From contig JAEUKE010000253.1 of assembly GCA_016794345.1 (NCBI GenBank), positions 1 to 62,193 of the forward strand: a DNA stretch of 62,193 nucleotides, written 5' to 3'. The notes below the pieces were generated by a model. The model searched no databases. It worked only from the letters and a program-made list of their open reading frames with translations, and was not told the origin of the DNA. The DNA is from Myxococcales bacterium. Its GTDB lineage: Bacteria; Myxococcota_A; Polyangia; Polyangiales; Polyangiaceae. Below are positions 58,985 through 62,193 of the stretch, piece after piece (position 1 is the first letter of the stretch; each line of letters begins with the position of its first letter). A program made the translations under genes and the position numbers.

Positions 58985-59749
58985 ATGTTGTCCCTCATGA
59001 AGCGACCGATCCTCGTCTGGGACCTTCCCACGCGGCTCTTCCACTGGCTGCTGGCCGCCGGCGTGCTCGGCGCCTTTGCGATCGGCAACCTGGTCGACGA
59101 CGACCAGCCCGCGTTCGCCTGGCACATGTTGCTGGGGGCCACGGCGGCCTTCCTGGTCCTCCTGCGTATCGTCTGGGGCCTCGTCGGCTCCCGCTACGCG
59201 CGGTTCGGCTCGTTCGTCTTCGGTCCCCGCGCCATCCTCGACTACTTCCGCGGCCTCCTGTCGAAAGACACGAAGTCCTTCGTGGGGCACAACCCGGGCT
59301 CGAGCGTCGCCATCTTTGCGATGTTGTTCCTCACCGTCGGCGCCGCCGTGACCGGCGCGCTCATGGGCTCGGGGGGCGAGGCGCTCGAGGAGCTACACGA
59401 GGTCTTCGCAAACGCCCTGATCATCGTCGCAGGAGCCCACGTGGCCGGCGTGTTGCTGCACACCCTCCGCCACCGCGAGAACCTCACCGGCTCGATGATC
59501 GCCGGAACGAAGGTCGGCGACGAGGCGGACGCCATCCGCTCGTCGCACCCCCTCGTCGGGCTCGGCTTCGTTGCCCTCACCGCCATCTGGGCGGTGGGCC
59601 TCGCCAGCGGCTACGACGCCCAGGCGGGCACGGTGCGCCTGCCTCTCCTCGGGACGACGCTCGCGGTCGGCGAAGGCGCAGAGGGCGAGAAGAGAGGCGG
59701 CGGAGAGCACGAGCGACACGGCGAGCACGATGAGGACGATGACGATTGA
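58985..59749 (+). CDS. Cytochrome b561-type membrane protein with acidic/His-rich tail
   Basis: This 254-residue protein starts RPILVWDLPTRLFHWLLAAG, the first helix of cytochrome b561/hydrogenase cytochrome b subunits, and has conserved His residues in FAWHMLLGATAAFLVLLRIV, LIIVAGAHVAGVLLHTLRHR. Four to five helices are seen, ending near LGFVALTAIWAVGLASGYD. It probably binds two haems b. The last 25 residues (EGEKRGGGEHERHGEHDEDD) are rich in His, Glu and Asp and may bind metal on one side of the membrane. ATG 58985 is used; an alternative Met lies four codons in. Confidence 0.87.
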   Translation: MLSLMKRPILVWDLPTRLFHWLLAAGVLGAFAIGNLVDDDQPAFAWHMLLGATAAFLVLLRIVWGLVGSRYARFGSFVFGPRAILDYFRGLLSKDTKSFVGHNPGSSVAIFAMLFLTVGAAVTGALMGSGGEALEELHEVFANALIIVAGAHVAGVLLHTLRHRENLTGSMIAGTKVGDEADAIRSSHPLVGLGFVALTAIWAVGLASGYDAQAGTVRLPLLGTTLAVGEGAEGEKRGGGEHERHGEHDEDDDD

Positions 59750-59821
59750 GCTCGGGACGTGGAGGCCACCACAGCCAACGCTCAGGAGCTACTTCGGTCC
59801 GAGAGCGACCGTGTTGTGCAC

Positions 59822-60347
59822 TCACACGCGGCGCTTCGACGAGGCTTTCCGTCCCCCACCTGCAGGTCGGCGAGAACGTGCTGTGAGCACCGCGATGTCG
59901 TCGAGGTCCTTGTGGCGCCCGGCATCTCGCTTGCTCTGCAGCAAGTCTGCGAGCGAGATGATGGGGAGCGTGATGCGGCGTCGACCCAAACGCAATGTCT
60001 CCTTCGAGCGCCGCCGCCACGCCGTCGTGAACGCGACGGTGCCCAGCGAGGAGAGCAGGTCGATGCGGTTCGGTGGTCGCCCGAATTGAATGACGACCTC
60101 AGGTTCCGTGAGCTCTTCCGCGGAGGCCACAGCCGGCACTTCGCCCTTCCAGAACGCCGAGAGCGCCGCATACAAGCGGGCCGCGTTGGTGGCCGACCGG
60201 TCGTAGAAGCAGGTCTACAGCACCGGTCAGCCTGGGGTATCCGTAGTGAATGACCGCCTCACCGCCGACGAGCAGGTAACGCACTCGGTGGCGCTCCATC
60301 AGCCGAAGGAGCTCCTTCGTGTCACCCGAGAGGTGCTCTCCGGTCAA
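59822..60347 (-). pseudogene. Frameshifted nucleotidyltransferase (AbiEii/DUF6036-like toxin candidate)
   Basis: The first part (ATG 60347) reads LSGDTKELLRLMERHRVRYL, then LVGGEAVIHYGYPRLTGAVD, the nucleotidyltransferase G-G motif followed by the acidic D. At about 60200 the frame must shift by one base to continue as YDRSATNAARLYAALSAFW, PEVVIQFGRPPNRIDLLSSL, and RITLPIISLADLLQSKRDAG, RHKDLDDIAVLTA. Together they make a complete family-sized protein of about 170 residues. One extra C in the CTTCTAC tract would explain it. The start overlaps the upstream small gene by 4 bases, like a toxin-antitoxin operon. It is inactive unless the shift is a sequencing error or programmed. Confidence 0.72.
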
Positions 60348-60529
60348 CGGCGCCGCCGCTTGAGGCCCGCGACGGCGTCACGCACGTCGGGACAGTTCGT
60401 CCCGTACACGCGGTCGCGGAGCTGCCGCGCGACCTTCCTTCGCTCGTCGGGGGTCATCGCCGCATACTGGGCGATCTCCCACGCTCTGGCGGCGTCGAAG
60501 CCACGCGCCTTGTTGGCGACTCGCTCCAC
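60344..60529 (-). CDS. Small antitoxin-like partner of the nucleotidyltransferase
   Basis: This 61-residue protein starts at a GTG (60529) and reads ERVANKARGFDAARAWEIA, QYAAMTPDERRKVARQLRDR, VYGTNCPDVRDA. The MTPDERRxxARxLxxRxYG segment is one I associate with small genes directly upstream of AbiEii/DUF6036-like nucleotidyltransferases. The downstream gene starts inside its stop (ATGA). A partner or antitoxin role is inferred from this pairing, not shown. Confidence 0.66.
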   Translation of the reverse strand: MERVANKARGFDAARAWEIAQYAAMTPDERRKVARQLRDRVYGTNCPDVRDAVAGLKRRRR

Positions 60530-60706
60530 TCCGCGACGACAACACGGGGCTGCTTGGTTGACAAGAATCAAAGCTGGATGGGAACGATCGCCTGTCGACC
60601 CTCTCACGTGCCGCGCTCACCCGCTGATCCCGGGTCGGGTCTCCTGAAGACCGAACGGTCGGCGACGGCGGGTGACAGCTCGGGGAGACAGAGCGAAGCT
60701 CGGGGC

Positions 60707-61897
60707 GTGCGCGCCTCGTTCCTCGTTTGCATCTTCGCGCTCGCGTGTGGCGACCCTCCGGCCGAGCCCACACCGATCGCACCGGCGTCGGCGGAACAGC
60801 CCGCGGTCCACACCCGCCGCCTCGAGCTGCCCCACGTCGCGGTCGACGCCCCGGCGAGCTTCGTCGATCTGGAGCCCGACAGGGTCGAGCGGCTGCGGCA
60901 AGCCGCGCTCCAGCAGGACCCGACCGGCACCGCCGAGGTCATGGCCGTACGCGCGCCGAGCTCGATGACGGATGGCACCATCTACATCCAGTCGGGCGCC
61001 GCTCGGCGCAGCACGAGCGCACAGGCGCTCACGGTCAAACAGGCCCTCGAGAAGGAGTCCGAGCATATGCATGCCCTCTTGAAGGGCCCGGGCGGCGGCG
61101 CGGTCGACTTCAGCGCCACGTCCAAGGACGACGCCCTCGAGGTCCGCGCCTCCATCCGTATGAACCAAGGCGATCGGGCGGTCAGCCTTCGCCTGGCCGC
61201 CGCCATGTTCGTGCGACCGGACGGCAAGCTCGGGACCGAGAGCGTTGCTTGCATGGCCGATCCGACCAAGGCCGACGACCTCTGCAACCCGACGTTCGAC
61301 TCGCACCGGTTCACGCTGCCAGCCTCGAAGCGCAAGTTCGACGAGGTTCTGCCTCCGAACACGCGCCCTCTCGGCTTCGTACGGGATCGCGACGTGGCGG
61401 GCATCGTCTTCGGAGCCTCGGTCGCCGACTTTCGCGCGGCTTGCCGCAAAGCCGGTCACGGCGTCGACCAGTACGACTGGAAGGTCGAGCCACCTCAGGT
61501 GAAGGAGTGGGTGAAGGACGGCCGGATGTCGAGCTGCACGGGGCTGCCCGTACCCGGGACGGGCGAGACGGCGTTCGACTTGGGCAAGGTCGTCGGGGTC
61601 AACGCGATGGTGACCGACGGCAAGGTCGCGACGGCCACGATCTTCCTCGACGTTCCACCCGAGCAGGTGGGCTCACGCATGGCCGAGGCCTACCCCGAAG
61701 GCGTAGCCGACAGGGGCCTCGTGGTGCACGTGATCGCGGCCGCTCCATCGAACGATGACGACCTCGTCAGTGTAACCGTCGGGACGAGCAACGTGCGCGG
61801 GGCGAAGAGCTCGGTCACCTTCATGAGCAAGCGCGGCTCGACGGCCCCGCCGCTCCCGGGCGCCCCGCCGCCCCCGTCCAAGACGCCGCCGCGCTGA
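60707..61897 (+). CDS. Predicted lipoprotein, function unknown
   Basis: This 396-residue protein starts at GTG 60707, giving a signal peptide (VRASFLVCIFALAC) with lipobox. The frame is open above it but without signal features. The mature part includes RLELPHVAVDAPASFVDLEP, YIQSGAARRSTSAQALTVKQ, FGASVADFRAACRKAGHGVD, SCTGLPVPGTGETAFDLGKV and a Pro-rich end (APPPPSKTPP). No family recognised; two mature-region cysteines may pair. Its promoter would lie in the 177-base divergent gap with the antitoxin-like gene. Confidence 0.74.
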   Translation: MRASFLVCIFALACGDPPAEPTPIAPASAEQPAVHTRRLELPHVAVDAPASFVDLEPDRVERLRQAALQQDPTGTAEVMAVRAPSSMTDGTIYIQSGAARRSTSAQALTVKQALEKESEHMHALLKGPGGGAVDFSATSKDDALEVRASIRMNQGDRAVSLRLAAAMFVRPDGKLGTESVACMADPTKADDLCNPTFDSHRFTLPASKRKFDEVLPPNTRPLGFVRDRDVAGIVFGASVADFRAACRKAGHGVDQYDWKVEPPQVKEWVKDGRMSSCTGLPVPGTGETAFDLGKVVGVNAMVTDGKVATATIFLDVPPEQVGSRMAEAYPEGVADRGLVVHVIAAAPSNDDDLVSVTVGTSNVRGAKSSVTFMSKRGSTAPPLPGAPPPPSKTPPR

Positions 61898-61949
61898 CGA
61901 GACGGTCGGTCGACCGCTGCCAGGCGCGGGATCAGAGGTTGATGCTGCG

Positions 61950-61976
61950 AGGCGCTTTGGGCTGGTAGCAGCGCCT
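61950..61976 (+). terminator. Hairpin downstream of the lipoprotein gene
   Basis: AGGCGCT (61950-61956) and AGCGCCT (61970-61976) form a 7-bp stem around a 13-base loop, 53 bases after the lipoprotein stop. No U-run follows, so at best this is a weak or Rho-assisted terminator. Confidence 0.3.
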
Positions 61977-61984
61977 GGACCGAC

Positions 61985-62030
61985 GACTCGTTCTCCCTTG
62001 CGTGGACACTCCGTTTCCACGGGACTAGCA
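61985..62030. repeat. Inverted copy of the 46-bp element at 12801
   Basis: The reverse complement of 62001-62030 matches 12801-12830 at 29 of 30 positions, with the central palindrome (CGTGGACAC, TCC, GTTTCCACG) one base less perfect. The flank 61985-62000 still matches at 11 of 16. Like the other copy, it lies after a plus-strand gene. Confidence 0.75.
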
Positions 62031-62144
62031 GGGCTCTTCATTTGATCCCGTTAAAGTGACGAAACCGTCATGCATGAAAGCGCCGCGTGCTGCTCGGAGG
62101 TTGCCCGCGTGAAAGAGCCGCGAGAGTGAACCCTCACCCCCTAA

Positions 62145-62191
62145 CCCCCTCTCCCCGAGGGAGAGGGGGCCCGGATCGCTTCTGCGATCCG
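62145..62191. repeat. Double hairpin at the right edge, C/G-tract repeat
   Basis: CCCCCTCTCCC (62145-62155), loop CGA and GGGAGAGGGGG (62159-62169) form an 11-bp stem. CGGATCGC (62172-62179), loop TTCT and GCGATCCG (62184-62191) form a second. It is the fourth C/G-tract hairpin in the window and probably continues past the edge. No gene was found between 61898 and 62193. Confidence 0.7.
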
Positions 62192-62193
62192 CT

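Noticed and set aside
62060..62140. Short open frame near the right edge
   Set aside because: About 20 codons with no ribosome site or conserved feature; likely chance.

Overview
The window is a gene-dense stretch (62 kb, about 70% G+C by eye) of a chromosome that looks like a myxobacterium of the Polyangiales type (Myxococcota). The indications are tandem Ser/Thr protein kinases, a C-terminal PilZ-like domain of the form common in myxobacteria, many lipoproteins with Gly/Ser/Thr-rich tethers, frequent GTG starts and split housekeeping clusters. This assignment is inferred from gene content; no rRNA or marker comparison was possible.

Layout. 0-5 kb: the decayed end of an IS1380-type transposase, then a type VI secretion island. 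VgrG and a PAAR-like tip protein lie on the minus strand. Diverging from them are a putative zinc metallopeptidase with HExxHxxGxxH and a LysM/peptidoglycan-binding protein. 5-13 kb: two tandem paralogous lipoproteins, a Schlafen-type HATPase protein, pntAB transhydrogenase, overlapping murF-murD, and a small heat-shock protein whose frame runs through two palindromes. 13-17 kb: a two-kinase-domain membrane protein coupled to a YqiJ-like membrane protein. 17-23 kb: divergent secreted phospholipase D-like and phosphoesterase lipoproteins around an operator-like palindrome, an AraC regulator next to a cupin, and small orphan genes. 23.7-34 kb: a YqiK-type flotillin followed by a 2075-residue AAA+ protein with a coiled, Gln/Ala-rich arm and a PilZ-like tail, then a lipoprotein serpin.

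34-42 kb: an LRR protein, a prfA group (rpmE, a DUF1385 membrane protein, prfA, an overlapping orphan, and a frameshifted orphan), a hydrolase-like lipoprotein, two kinds of tandem repeat, and a tRNA-Arg/tRNA-Lys operon with a near-consensus promoter. 42-54 kb: a second kinase, an alpha/beta hydrolase, a pentapeptide-like protein, a Lon-like protease, a PhoU-like/Pit phosphate transporter pair, an APC permease, a site-2 protease with three PDZ-like segments, and an RsmB methyltransferase. 54-62 kb: a TerB-like protein, Nudix hydrolase, glyS, an inositol monophosphatase-like enzyme, a deleted ClpX-like remnant, cytochrome b561, a toxin-antitoxin-like pair with a frameshifted nucleotidyltransferase, a lipoprotein and several repeats.

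The strongest candidate for an under-described system is the membrane-scaffold set: kinase plus YqiJ-like protein at 13.6-17.4 kb, and flotillin plus giant AAA+/PilZ-like protein at 23.7-32.3 kb. The second is the VgrG-linked metallopeptidase as a possible secreted effector. Product names rest on motif reading by eye, without database searches.
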